64,000 nucleotides of DNA from DDH964 sp963763205 (GTDB taxonomy: Bacteria; Desulfobacterota; Desulfuromonadia; Desulfuromonadales; DDH964), in assembly GCA_963763205.1 (NCBI GenBank), contig CAVXNQ010000013.1, positions 62,001 through 126,000 of the forward strand. The letters run 5' to 3'. Positions 28,105 to 37,290 of the stretch are shown one piece after another. The notes under the pieces are model-generated. The model was not told the origin of the DNA, did no database searches, and was given only the letters and a program-made list of their open reading frames with translations. Numbering within the stretch: position 1 is the first letter of the stretch; every line of letters begins with the position of its first letter. A program made the translations under genes and the position numbers.

Positions 28105-30054
28105 GTGAGCGAAAGCCCAACGCCACCTGCATTTTTCAGCGAATTTTCCCACGCCCTGGACCAGCTCTTTCCCGATGTCCCCTTCGGTCTGGCCCTCTTC
28201 GACCGGTCGGCGTGCTACCTCCAGGTCAATGAGGGGATGGCGGCAATCAACGGCCGGCCGGTGACGGACCATCCGGGCCGGGCCATGGCGGAGGTCAACC
28301 CCGGGGTGGCGGCGGTTTTGGAGCCGATCGTGCGCAGCGCCCTGTCCACGGGAGCGGCCTTGGTCGACATGGAAGTGCCCGCCCCGGTCGATGGGCAGGC
28401 GGAGCCGCGCTTCTGGCGGATCAGCTGCTTTCTGCTGCGCGCGCTGGCGGGGACGGTGCGGGGGGCGGGGGTCGTCGTGCGCGACACCACCGAGCAGAAG
28501 CTCCGGGACGCGACCCAGGAGGAGCGCCTCAAATTCGAATCTCTTCTCTCCAACCTCTCTACGGCATTCATCAATGTCCCCATTGCCGAGGTGGGCCGGA
28601 AAATCGAGCTCGGGTTGAAGAGCGTGGTCGATTTTCTGGGCTTCGATCGGGCCAGCATCTGGCAGTTCCTGCCCGAGGACGGCCGTCTGCACTTGGTCTA
28701 TTCCTATGCCCTTCCCGGCATCAAGATGCCGCCGCCGATGGTGGACCGGGAGGTGCCGGTCTGGACCGCCCTCTGCCGCCGGGGGGAGATGTTCAAGGTT
28801 TCCGATGTCGAGGAGCTGTCCGACGAACTCTGGCGGGAAAAACGCTATTGCCGGGAGTTGGGGGGGATCAAGTCGTTTCTGTTCATCCCCATGAGCGTGG
28901 GCGGGACGGTGGTCGGTCTGGCCTCCTTCGCCTCCTACCGGGTCAAGCTCTCCTGGCCCGAACTGCTGGTGCAGCGGTTGCGCATCCTGGGGGACGTGTT
29001 CGGCAACGCCCTGGAGCGAAAGCGCGCCGACCAGAAGATCCAGAAGGCCCTGGCCGAGATCCGGGCTTTGACGGACCGGCTCGAAGCCGAGAACCACTAC
29101 CTGCGCGACCAGGTGCGCATCGAACAGAAGTTCGAGGAGATCATCGGCCAGTCCCCCGCCATCCGGAAGGTTCTGCAGCAGGTGGAGCAGGTCGCCCAGA
29201 CCGACTCGACGGTCCTGCTCCAGGGGGAGACGGGAACCGGCAAGGAGTTGATCGCCCGGGCCATTCACCGGTCGAGCGGCCGGAAGGACCGGCCGATGAT
29301 CAAGCTGAACTGCGCCGCCTTGCCGGCGACCCTGATCGAAGCCGAGCTGTTCGGTCATGAAAAAGGGGCCTACACCGGCGCCACGGCCATGCAGATCGGT
29401 CGTTTCGAGGCGGCCAGTGGTGCGACGATCTTTCTCGATGAGATCGGCGAGTTGCCCCTCGATCTGCAGGCCAAGCTGTTGCGGGTGTTGCAGGAAGGGC
29501 AGTTCGAGCGGCTCGGAAGCACCAAACCCATCGACGTGGACGTCCGGGTGATCGCCGCCACCAACCGCAATCTCGCCCAGGAGGTCAAGGCCGGGCGTTT
29601 TCGCGAAGACCTCTTTTATCGCCTCAATGTCTTCCCCATTTCGATCCCGCCGCTGCGCGAGCGCAGCGAGGACATTCCGATGCTGGTACGGAGCATGGTG
29701 CAGGAGTTCGGGGTGGCTTTCGGCAAGACGATCGAGAGTATCCCGCGGAAAAACATGGATGCGCTCCGGCATTATCCCTGGCCGGGAAATATTCGCGAAC
29801 TGCGCAACGCCGTGGAAAGGGGGATGATCCTGAGCAACGGCTCGACCCTGGTCGTCGATTTGCCCGACCAGGTGGCCGCGTTGCCGCCGACCTCGATGTC
29901 CCATGAAGATATGGAACGCACCCATATCCGCGCGGTTCTGGAGAGCACCGGCTGGCGCGTCCGCGGCCGGCAGGGGGCCGCCGAACTATTGCACCTCAAG
30001 CCTTCCACCCTCGAATCCAAGATGAAAAAGCTCGGCATCCGACGTCCCGCCTGA
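28105..30054 (+). CDS. PAS-GAF sigma-54-dependent transcriptional activator
   Basis: A 649-residue FhlA/NifA-style activator. A PAS-like sensor lies at about residues 15-130, a GAF domain at 140-300 (VGRKIELGLKSVVDFLGFDRASIWQF ... IPMSVGGTVVGLASF), and a coiled linker at 305-335. The AAA+ module at 340-570 has Walker A GETGTGKE, GAYTGA (Tyr for the usual Phe), Walker B TIFLDEIGEL and PPLRERSEDIP. A Fis-type HTH follows at 600-645. GTG 28105 is the start. Immediately downstream are three copies of a CACGAAATTTCGTG palindrome and a sigma-54 promoter before the acyl-CoA operon, which it very probably activates. The signal sensed is unknown. Confidence 0.9.
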   Translation: MSESPTPPAFFSEFSHALDQLFPDVPFGLALFDRSACYLQVNEGMAAINGRPVTDHPGRAMAEVNPGVAAVLEPIVRSALSTGAALVDMEVPAPVDGQAEPRFWRISCFLLRALAGTVRGAGVVVRDTTEQKLRDATQEERLKFESLLSNLSTAFINVPIAEVGRKIELGLKSVVDFLGFDRASIWQFLPEDGRLHLVYSYALPGIKMPPPMVDREVPVWTALCRRGEMFKVSDVEELSDELWREKRYCRELGGIKSFLFIPMSVGGTVVGLASFASYRVKLSWPELLVQRLRILGDVFGNALERKRADQKIQKALAEIRALTDRLEAENHYLRDQVRIEQKFEEIIGQSPAIRKVLQQVEQVAQTDSTVLLQGETGTGKELIARAIHRSSGRKDRPMIKLNCAALPATLIEAELFGHEKGAYTGATAMQIGRFEAASGATIFLDEIGELPLDLQAKLLRVLQEGQFERLGSTKPIDVDVRVIAATNRNLAQEVKAGRFREDLFYRLNVFPISIPPLRERSEDIPMLVRSMVQEFGVAFGKTIESIPRKNMDALRHYPWPGNIRELRNAVERGMILSNGSTLVVDLPDQVAALPPTSMSHEDMERTHIRAVLESTGWRVRGRQGAAELLHLKPSTLESKMKKLGIRRPA

Positions 30055-30057
30055 ACC

Positions 30058-30190
30058 TACGAAATTTCGTGGCTGACCACGAGATTTCGTGCCATCCGTC
30101 ACCGCCGCCTTCCTCGAAGTAAATCGCCTACTTACCGCGGCCCGTTCCCCGGGCAGGGATTTTCTGCGCCCTCGGAACACGAAATATCGT
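30058..30190 (+). promoter_or_regulatory. Three palindromic activator sites
   Basis: Fourteen-bp sites at 30058-30071 (TACGAAATTTCGTG), 30078-30091 (CACGAGATTTCGTG) and 30177-30190 (CACGAAATATCGTG). The first two are centred 20 bp apart, close to two helical turns; the third is 99 bp further. They lie 100-230 bp upstream of the sigma-54 promoter, the normal range for enhancer-binding proteins, right after the activator gene. Confidence 0.75.
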
Positions 30191-30290
30191 GCATGACGCC
30201 GGCCCGTCCTCGCATTGGTAGAATATTGTCACGATAAAAACCGCTTAAATAACAAGCTGTTGAAGATTTATATCGGAGTCTGTCGGCTTG

Positions 30291-30306
30291 CGGCATCCGG
30301 ATTGCA
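30291..30306 (+). promoter_or_regulatory. Sigma-54 promoter of the acyl-CoA operon
   Basis: CGGCATCCGGATTGCA has GGCA at -24, a perfect TTGCA at -12 and the required 10 nt between GG and GC. The predicted start site is near 30317, 60 nt before the GTG of the CoA-transferase gene. Confidence 0.7.
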
Positions 30307-30376
30307 GAACGGGGTTATGTCTATTTTTGACCGCGTGGTTGCTGCGCCCCGACCCGCTGCAAGGAGGAAAAATCAA

Positions 30377-31948
30377 GTGACTGATACCGCCACGAATGAA
30401 CTGTTGAGCAGAATCCGGGCCAAGGGGCTGCATGCCAAGATCACGGATGCGCAGAGTACCCTGCCCCTGTTCCGCGACGGCATGTATCTTGGGTTTTCCG
30501 GTTTTGCCGAAGGAAACCCCAAGGTCGTGCCGGAGGCGCTGGCCAAATACGTCGAAGAGAACGGGCTCAAGGGGAAACTGGGCTTCAACGTCTTCACCGG
30601 CGCCTCCATCGGCATCGATGTCGACGACCGTTGGGCCGAGCTCGGCATGCTGAAACGGCGCTGGCCGCACCAGCAGGGGGATTCGATCCGCAAGGCGATC
30701 AATGCGGCCGAGGTCGATTTCGGGGATCGCCATCTCTCCATGTATGCCCAGGATTTCGGTTACGGCTACTACACCCTGGAAAACGACGGCAAGATCGATG
30801 TCGGCATCATCGAGGCGAGCTGCATCACCGAGGACGGCGCCATTGTCCCCACCCTCTCGGTCGGCATCATTCCCCAGATCGTGGCCCGGGCGGAAAAGAT
30901 CATTATCGAAATCAATACCGGAATTCCCTCCCTGGAGGGGATTCACGACTGTGTCGGCGTGACGCTCCCGCCGCAGGTCAAAAGCTATCCCATCCACGGG
31001 GTTCAGGACCGGATCGGCGCGACGAGCGTGCCCTGCCCGGCCGAGAAGATCGTCGCCATCGTCGAGTCCCGGCGGCGGCCCCTTGGGCGTCTGTACGGGC
31101 CTCATGAAGAGAAGTCGGTCGCCATTGCCGCGCACATCGTCGATTTCCTGAAGAACGAAGTGCGACAGGGGCGGCTTCCGCGGAATCTGCTGCCGCTGCA
31201 ATCGGGGGTCGGGACCATCGCCAATGCCGTTTTCGGCGGCCTGATCGACAGCCCCTTCAGCAATCTCACCGTCTGGACCGAAGTCTTCCAGGATATCCTG
31301 CTCGATCTCTTCGACTCAGGTAAGCTCGATTTCGTCTCGGCCGCGTCCTTCGCCTTCTCCGAGCAGGCGGTCAACCGTCTGTTTGCGAAATGGGACGAAT
31401 ACAGTCCCAGAATCCTGCTGCGTCCCCAACACATCACCAATCATCCCGAGCAGGTGCGACGGCTCGGCATCGTCGCGATGAACACGCCGGTGGAGTTCGA
31501 TATCTACGGGCACGTCAATTCGTCCATCGTCAACGGCTCGCGCATCATCAACGGCATCGGCGGTTCCGGGGATTTCATGCGCAACGCCTATCTCTCCATC
31601 ATGCACACGCCATCGACCCGGCCGTCGAAAACCGACCCCCACGGGATCAGCTGTGTCGTCCCGATGGTGACCCATGTGGATCATACTGAACACGACATGG
31701 ATGTGCTGGTGACAGAGCAGGGACTGGCCGATATCCGCGGCCTGGCCCCGCGCCAACGCGCCCGGCTCATCATCGACAAGTGTGTCCATCCCGAGTACAA
31801 GCCGCTGATGCAGGAGTACTACGACCGCGCCTTGAAGACATGCACCGCGCGAAATTCGGCCCATCAGCCGCATCTGCTCTACCGGGTCTTCGACATGTAC
31901 CGGAGCCTCGAAGACCACGGGACCATGCGCAGCGTCAACTGGGATTAG
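30377..31948 (+). CDS. Acetyl-CoA hydrolase / CoA transferase (Cat1/ScpC type)
   Basis: A 523-residue enzyme of the acetyl-CoA hydrolase/transferase family, which moves CoA between acetate and succinate, butyrate or similar acids. It shows GFSGFAEGNPKVVPEAL near the N-terminus, GVGTIANAVFGGL, the active-site glutamate in LTVWTEVFQD, and NGIGGSGDFMRNAYLSI plus VTEQGLADIRGLAPRQRA near the end. GTG 30377 is chosen because AAGGAGG lies nine nt upstream; the frame extends to 30215 without a better signal. First gene behind the sigma-54 promoter, so it likely activates the incoming short-chain acid by CoA transfer. Confidence 0.9.
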   Translation: MTDTATNELLSRIRAKGLHAKITDAQSTLPLFRDGMYLGFSGFAEGNPKVVPEALAKYVEENGLKGKLGFNVFTGASIGIDVDDRWAELGMLKRRWPHQQGDSIRKAINAAEVDFGDRHLSMYAQDFGYGYYTLENDGKIDVGIIEASCITEDGAIVPTLSVGIIPQIVARAEKIIIEINTGIPSLEGIHDCVGVTLPPQVKSYPIHGVQDRIGATSVPCPAEKIVAIVESRRRPLGRLYGPHEEKSVAIAAHIVDFLKNEVRQGRLPRNLLPLQSGVGTIANAVFGGLIDSPFSNLTVWTEVFQDILLDLFDSGKLDFVSAASFAFSEQAVNRLFAKWDEYSPRILLRPQHITNHPEQVRRLGIVAMNTPVEFDIYGHVNSSIVNGSRIINGIGGSGDFMRNAYLSIMHTPSTRPSKTDPHGISCVVPMVTHVDHTEHDMDVLVTEQGLADIRGLAPRQRARLIIDKCVHPEYKPLMQEYYDRALKTCTARNSAHQPHLLYRVFDMYRSLEDHGTMRSVNWD

Positions 31949-31985
31949 TGCCCATTTTCCACCTATTCGAAAAAGGAGAGCCACT

Positions 31986-33176
31986 GTGTTGAGCAAAGCA
32001 TTCATTCCGTACCGCGGCTATTACAGCACCCCCTTCGTGCGCTGGCAGGGAGCCCTGGCCGGCGAAAACGCCATCGCCCTGGGCGCCGCCACCTCCAAGC
32101 GGTTTCTGGAGTCCAAGGGGTGGGACCCGGCGGGCCTCGATTACGTGCTGGTCGGCAGCACCGTCTATCAGCCGAGCTGGTTTTACGCCGGCCCCTGGGC
32201 CGCCGCCCTGCTGGGCGCGGAGCGCACCCCGGGGGTGCTCATCACCCAGGCTTGCTCCACGGGGGCCCTGACCCTCTACCAGGCCGCCATGGGCGTCGAG
32301 ACCGGCCTGTTCCAGAACAGCTGGTGCCTGTTGGCCGACCGCTGCTCCAACGGCCCCCACGCTGTCTGGCCCAATCCGAAGGGCCCCGGCGGCAAGCCGG
32401 TGGCCGAGGACTGGTTCATGGACAACGTGGCGAAAGATCCCTGGGCGGGCGAGGGGATGATCCAGACCGCCGAGAACGTCGGTCGCGAGTTCGGCATCAC
32501 CCGCCAGGAGTGCGATGCCCTCACCCTGCGGCGCTACGAGCAGTACCAGGACGCCCTGGCCAACGACCGGGCGTTCCAGAAGCGCTACATGTTCCCCGTC
32601 GAGGTCCAGCTCTCCAAGAAGAAAACCATTACCGTCGAGGCGGACGAAGGGGTGACGGCCACCACCGCCGAAGGGCTCGCCGGCCTCCGCCCGGTCCTCC
32701 CCGAGGGCGTGCACACCTTCGGCGCCCAGACTTTCCCCGCCGACGGCAACAGCGGCCTGTGCGTCACCACCCGCGAGCGGGCCAAGGAGCTGAGCGCCGA
32801 TCCCGGTGTCGAGGTGCAGATCGTCGCCTACGGTTACGCCCGGACCAAGAAGGCGCACATGGCCGCCGCCGTCGCCCCCTCGGCGCAGATGGCGTTGGAC
32901 AACGCCGGCATCAAGGTGACGGACATTTCCGCGGTGAAGACCCACAACCCCTTCGCCGCCAACGACATCGCCATGGCCCGGGAGTTGGGGCTGGATGTCG
33001 AAAGCATGAACAACTATGGCTGTTCCCTGATCTACGGCCATCCCCAGGCCCCCACCGGGGCGCGGCTGATGATCGAGGGGATCGAGGAAGTGGCGGCGAA
33101 GGGGGGCGGGTACCTCCTCTTTGGCGGCTGCGCCGCCGGGGACACCGCCGCCTCGGTGGTCATCAAGGTCGGCTGA
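31986..33176 (+). CDS. Thiolase family acyl-CoA acetyltransferase
   Basis: A 396-residue thiolase. The acylated cysteine is C90 in GVLITQACSTGAL, the histidine motif is THNPFAAND, and the C-terminal catalytic Cys lies in LFGGCAAGDTAAS. These differ from textbook AtoB (VCGSGL, NEAFA, CGGGG) and place it in a divergent thiolase branch, so the chain it cleaves may not be plain acetoacetyl-CoA. GTG 31986 follows AAGGAG. It lies between CoA-transferase and HCDH/ECH genes with gaps of about 40 nt, so one transcript is likely. Confidence 0.87.
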   Translation: MLSKAFIPYRGYYSTPFVRWQGALAGENAIALGAATSKRFLESKGWDPAGLDYVLVGSTVYQPSWFYAGPWAAALLGAERTPGVLITQACSTGALTLYQAAMGVETGLFQNSWCLLADRCSNGPHAVWPNPKGPGGKPVAEDWFMDNVAKDPWAGEGMIQTAENVGREFGITRQECDALTLRRYEQYQDALANDRAFQKRYMFPVEVQLSKKKTITVEADEGVTATTAEGLAGLRPVLPEGVHTFGAQTFPADGNSGLCVTTRERAKELSADPGVEVQIVAYGYARTKKAHMAAAVAPSAQMALDNAGIKVTDISAVKTHNPFAANDIAMARELGLDVESMNNYGCSLIYGHPQAPTGARLMIEGIEEVAAKGGGYLLFGGCAAGDTAASVVIKVG

Positions 33177-33216
33177 GCCGATTTTCAACAGACTTTATTC
33201 CCAAGGAGCCCTATCC

Positions 33217-35241
33217 ATGACTAACGGCAAGAAACTCTACCCTTCCTACGTCAATCCCTACCTGGTGCAAAGCGAGCGGGGCATTCCCGAGGAGATGGCC
33301 GTGATCGGTGCCGGCCATATCGGCCCGGACATCGCCTACTACCTGCGCACCGGCGCGCCGGAGAAAAAACTCTATCTGGTCGACGTGGCCGAGGAGCCGC
33401 TCAAAAAGGCGGAACAGCGCTTCAAGTCCTACGCGCAAAAGGGGATCGATCGCAAAAAGATGACCCCGAAGCAGGCGGAAGCGATCCTGGGCAACATCGT
33501 CTACACCACCGACTACAGCCAGCTGAAAAACTGCGGCCTGGTCATCGAAGCGGCCACCGAGAATGTCGGGCTGAAACGCAAGATCTTCGCCCAGCTCGAG
33601 GCGGTGGTCGCCCCCGATTGCGTCCTGACCTCCAACACCAGCGGCATCCCGGCACAGGAGATTTTTAGCGGCATGCAGCACCCCGAGCGCTCCACCATCA
33701 CCCATTTCTTCGCCCCGGCCTGGCGCAGCCTGGCCGTCGAGGTGATCAACTGGGAAGGCGCCGGCCGGGAGCTGATCGATTTCCTGCTCTGGTTCTTCGC
33801 CAACACCGGCAAGGCGCCGGTGGTGACCGCCAACGTCTTTTCCTTCCTGCTCAACCGGGTGTTCGAGAACTGGACCAACGAAGCGGCCTACCTGGTCGAT
33901 CGCGCCACCACCTACCAAGTCGACGCCGTCTGCGAAGAGTTCGTCGGCGCCGGTCCCTTCTTCGTCCTCAACATGGCCGGCGGCAACCCCCTGACCTATG
34001 AATCCCAGACCCGCCGCATCGCCGAAGGGGCCTGCTATACTCCCTCGCCAATCCTGCTGTCGGTGGACAAGTGGAACGTCGCCAAGCCCGGCACCAAAAT
34101 CGAGGTCCCCGAAGACCTCAAGACCTGGATCCGCGACCGGATGATCGGCCTGGTCTTCTCCCAGTGCTTCGACATCGCCGACCGCGGCATCGGCACCCGC
34201 GAAGATCTCAACTTCGGCAGCCTGGTCGCCCTCGGTTTCAAAAAAGGCGTCTTCGACATCATGGAAGAGATGGGCGAGAAGGAAGTGGCGCGGATCATGG
34301 CCGCCTTCGCCAAAGAGCGTCCCGGCTTTCCCCAGCCGAAAAAGCCCATTGCCGACTACCTCGATTTCCATCGCGATCTTCTCGTCGACACGGTGAACGG
34401 GGTGCGGATCATCACCATTCGTCGTCCCCAAGCCGCCAACTCCTTGAGCGGCGGGACCTGCAACGAGATTCTCGCCGAGCTGAAAAAGGGGGTCGCCGAC
34501 CCGGCGATCAAGGGCTTCGTCATCACCGGTTACGGCACCAAGGCCTTCTGCGCCGGGGCCGACATCGGCGGCTTCATCGCCACCATCGACGACCACGCCG
34601 CGGGGGTGGAGCTGGCCCGGGGCAACTCCGAGGTCCTGCACTACATCGACCGGATGGACAAGCCGGTGGTCGCCGCGGTCAACGGCCTGGCCATGGGCGG
34701 TGGGGTCGAGCTGGCCCTGCGCTGCCACAGCCTGGTGGCCGACAAAGCGGCCTTCTTCCAGCTGCCGGAGATCACCCTCGGCATCCTCCCCGGCATGGGC
34801 GGCACCGTCGTCCCCTACCGCAAGTGGCCCCATGCTGCCGCGACCTTCCATGCCATGATCGGCGAGGCCAAGCGGCTGACCGTGCAGGAGGCCGAGGCGA
34901 TCGGCATCGTCGCTGCCGTCACCGAGGATTACCCGGAGATGATCGACGCGGCCCTGGGCGAGGTCGAGCGCCTGGCGGGCAAGGTGCCGCGCATCGCCGA
35001 TGCGCCGGTGAATATCGCCCCCTTCGAGGTTCCCGAGCAGCCCGTGGCCGGCAAGCTCCCCTTGAGCAAGGAAGCCCTCTCCATCGTCGCCCGGGTGATC
35101 AACCAGGCGGCGGCGGCCGACTCCCTGGAAGCGGCGTTGGAGATCAACTACCAGGGGAGCGGCGACATCTCCTGTATCGAGGCATCCAAGGAAGGGGTCA
35201 ATGCCTTCCTGGAAAAACGCAAGCCGGCATTCACCAGGTAG
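33217..35241 (+). CDS. 3-hydroxyacyl-CoA dehydrogenase / enoyl-CoA hydratase fusion
   Basis: A 674-residue bifunctional beta-oxidation enzyme. Residues about 25-380 form a 3-hydroxyacyl-CoA dehydrogenase (Rossmann VIGAGHIGPDIAYYL, VIEAATENVGLKRKIF, SNTSGIPAQEI, catalytic THFFAPA). Residues about 385-670 form a crotonase domain with oxyanion loops FCAGADIGGF and NGLAMGGGVELAL and the catalytic Glu region PEITLGILPGMGG. The order is dehydrogenase first, the reverse of FadB and FadJ but like archaeal-type crotonyl-CoA hydratase/dehydrogenases. ATG 33217 follows AAGGAG. It acts between the acyl-CoA dehydrogenase and the thiolase encoded on either side. Confidence 0.92.
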   Translation: MTNGKKLYPSYVNPYLVQSERGIPEEMAVIGAGHIGPDIAYYLRTGAPEKKLYLVDVAEEPLKKAEQRFKSYAQKGIDRKKMTPKQAEAILGNIVYTTDYSQLKNCGLVIEAATENVGLKRKIFAQLEAVVAPDCVLTSNTSGIPAQEIFSGMQHPERSTITHFFAPAWRSLAVEVINWEGAGRELIDFLLWFFANTGKAPVVTANVFSFLLNRVFENWTNEAAYLVDRATTYQVDAVCEEFVGAGPFFVLNMAGGNPLTYESQTRRIAEGACYTPSPILLSVDKWNVAKPGTKIEVPEDLKTWIRDRMIGLVFSQCFDIADRGIGTREDLNFGSLVALGFKKGVFDIMEEMGEKEVARIMAAFAKERPGFPQPKKPIADYLDFHRDLLVDTVNGVRIITIRRPQAANSLSGGTCNEILAELKKGVADPAIKGFVITGYGTKAFCAGADIGGFIATIDDHAAGVELARGNSEVLHYIDRMDKPVVAAVNGLAMGGGVELALRCHSLVADKAAFFQLPEITLGILPGMGGTVVPYRKWPHAAATFHAMIGEAKRLTVQEAEAIGIVAAVTEDYPEMIDAALGEVERLAGKVPRIADAPVNIAPFEVPEQPVAGKLPLSKEALSIVARVINQAAAADSLEAALEINYQGSGDISCIEASKEGVNAFLEKRKPAFTR

Positions 35242-35304
35242 GCCGTAACGGGAAGGAGCCCGCGCAGAGCCATGAATCGAAACAGCGAAGCAAAGGATTG
35301 CAGC

Positions 35305-37051
35305 ATGAACGATGACCTCCGGGCCGGGGGCGGATTTTTGCTGGACGATGCCGCCGCAACCTCGATCTTCGTTCCGGAGGATTTTTCCTCGGAACAGCGG
35401 CAGATCGCCGAAACCACCGAGGACTTCGTCAAAAAGGAGATTCTGCCGAACCTGGAACGCATCGAGGAGCAGGATTTCGCCTTTGTCGTCGACAGGATGC
35501 GCCAGTGCGCGGAGCTCGGGCTCTTTCTCACCGAGGTCCCGGAGGCCTATGGGGGGTTGGAGCTGGACAAGGCCACCAACATGCTGCTGATCGAGAAGAT
35601 GGCTGCAGCGGGCTCCTTCGCCATCACCTACGGGGGGCAGACCGGCATCGGTCTGCTCCCCCTGGTCTACTACGGCAGCGCCGACCAGAAGGAACGTTAC
35701 CTGGATAAACTCGCCTCGGGCGAGTGGATCGCCGCCTATGCCCTCACCGAACCGGACTGCGGCAGCGACCCGTTGAGCGCGCGGACCACGGCCACGCTCA
35801 GCGCCGACGGCCGTTACTACATCCTCAACGGCACCAAGCAGTTTATTACCAATTCCTCCTTCGCCGACCTGTTCACCGTCTTCGCCAAGATCGACGGCAA
35901 GCACTTCAGTGCCTTTTTGGTCGAAAAGGGGTCGGCCGGCTTTTCCGTCGGCAAGGAAGAACAGAAAATGGGCCTCAAGGGCTCCTCCACCACCTCCCTG
36001 GCCCTCCAGGACGTCCCGGTGCCGGTGGCGAACCTCTTGGGCGAAGCGGGCAAGGGGCACAAGATCGCCTTCAACGTCCTCAACGTGGGGCGCCTCAAGG
36101 TCGCGGCGACCTGCACCGGCATGGCCAAGGAGGCGCTGGCCGCGGCGGCCTCCTACGCGGTGGAACGCAAGCAGTTCGGCAAGCCCATCGGTAGCTTCGG
36201 CGCCATCCAGGAAAAGCTGGCCGACATGGTCGCCGCCACCTTCGCGGCCGAAACGACGGCCTACCGGGTCGCGGGTCTTTTGGACCAGCGCATCGCGACT
36301 CTCGACCCCGGCGAGGATTATTACGAGCGCTATCAGAAGGGGATCGAGGAGTACGCAACGGAGTGCGCCATCGCCAAGGTCTTCTGCAGCGAACGGCTCG
36401 ACCAGGTGGTCGACCACGCGGTGCAGATTCACGGCGGCTACGGCTACATCCGCGACTATCCGGTGGAGCGCTACTACCGGGATGCGCGGATTCAGCGGAT
36501 TTTCGAGGGGACCAACGAGATCAACCGCATCCTCATCCCGACCATGCTGCTGCGCCGTGCCGAGCGGGGGAACTCGATTTCCGGATCCCGGCGGAATCCC
36601 TGGCGGACCCGGTGCAGGCCGGAGAGGGGGGGCGGAGCGCTTCGCCGCCGAGCTGGCGCTGCTGGGCGAACAGAAGCAACTCTTCCGTCTGCTACTGCAG
36701 CAGCGCGGGGAAGCGGCCGGGTCGCAGGAGTTTCTGCTGGCCCTGGCCGACATGGCGATTGACATCTTCGCCCTGGAAAGCTCCGTGCTGCGCGCGGCGC
36801 AGGTCTTCCCCGGCGTCAGCGAGCGCCGGCAGGCCTGGCTGCAAGCGGTGGTGACGGTGACCGCCTTCGAAGGGGGCGCCCGGTTCCGCCTCGCGGCCCA
36901 GCGCGGCAGCGCCTATGTTCTGCACGGGGAGGGGCTGCGTGCGATGCAGCGCGCGATTGCGGCGGGGTGCACCTATCCGGGGGAAGGGCTGCTGGCGGCC
37001 AAACGCTGTCTGGCCGAAGCGGCACGGGATACGGGCCGCTACCCGTTCTAG
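35305..37051 (+). pseudogene. Acyl-CoA dehydrogenase, about 580 residues, with two frameshifts
   Basis: The frame from ATG 35305 (AAAGGA upstream) encodes a clear acyl-CoA dehydrogenase: VPEAYGGLELD, YALTEPDCGSDP, LNGTKQFITNSSFAD, ERKQFGKPIGSF, QIHGGYGYIRDYPVERYYRDARI, FEGTNEINRILIP. After LLRRAERG near 36570 the frame becomes nonsense while the family's C-terminal helical domain continues: first ELDFRIPAESLADPVQAGEGG in another frame, then AERFAAELALLGEQKQ...LADMAIDIFALESSVLRAAQ to a stop at 37051 in a third. Restoring one G in the run at 36566-36570 and one in the run at about 36624-36631 joins all parts. Two G-run deletions 55 nt apart suggest sequencing error or recent decay. The core catalytic domain is intact. 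Confidence 0.85.
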
Positions 37052-37216
37052 GAGACTGTCGGACTATCCATGAGCCGGCTGCAAATCCGGCTGTTTGGCC
37101 CATATTTCGGCTCCTTTTTGACTCATAGCTACGGCTATGAGCCTGCAAACGAGCCGAAATCTGTTCTCAAACAGCCAAATTTTCGCATCGGCCCGCATAG
37201 CCCGACAGGCTCCTAG
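37050..37216. repeat. Nested inverted repeat, MITE-like, about 165 bp
   Basis: Outer ends AGGAGACTGTCGGACTAT and, inverted, AGGAGCCTGTCGGGCTAT. Inside are GCTGTTTG...ATTTCGGCTC repeated inverted, and a central CTCATAGC-TACG-GCTATGAG hairpin. The whole can fold into one long stem between the acyl-CoA dehydrogenase stop and the next CoA-transferase gene. No coding capacity; resembles a non-autonomous element or large terminator. Confidence 0.7.
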
Positions 37217-37290
37217 ATCCCGCAGCAGAAACGGGCGACCGGGCCGGGCCGGGGCGCCGCCGGCAAAACGGTTATAGCGGAGGTAGGCAG

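Noticed and set aside
27829..29925. A 698-codon open frame on the minus strand
   Set aside because: Antisense of the PAS-GAF sigma-54 activator; shadow composition.
30200..30212. GG-N9-GC element as a sigma-54 promoter
   Set aside because: Spacing is one nucleotide short of the strict 10; the element at 30291-30306 fits and is used instead.
33211..36765. A 1184-codon open frame on the minus strand
   Set aside because: It lies wholly antisense to the HCDH-ECH and acyl-CoA dehydrogenase genes, has G/D/H-rich low-complexity composition and no family motifs; a GC-rich shadow.
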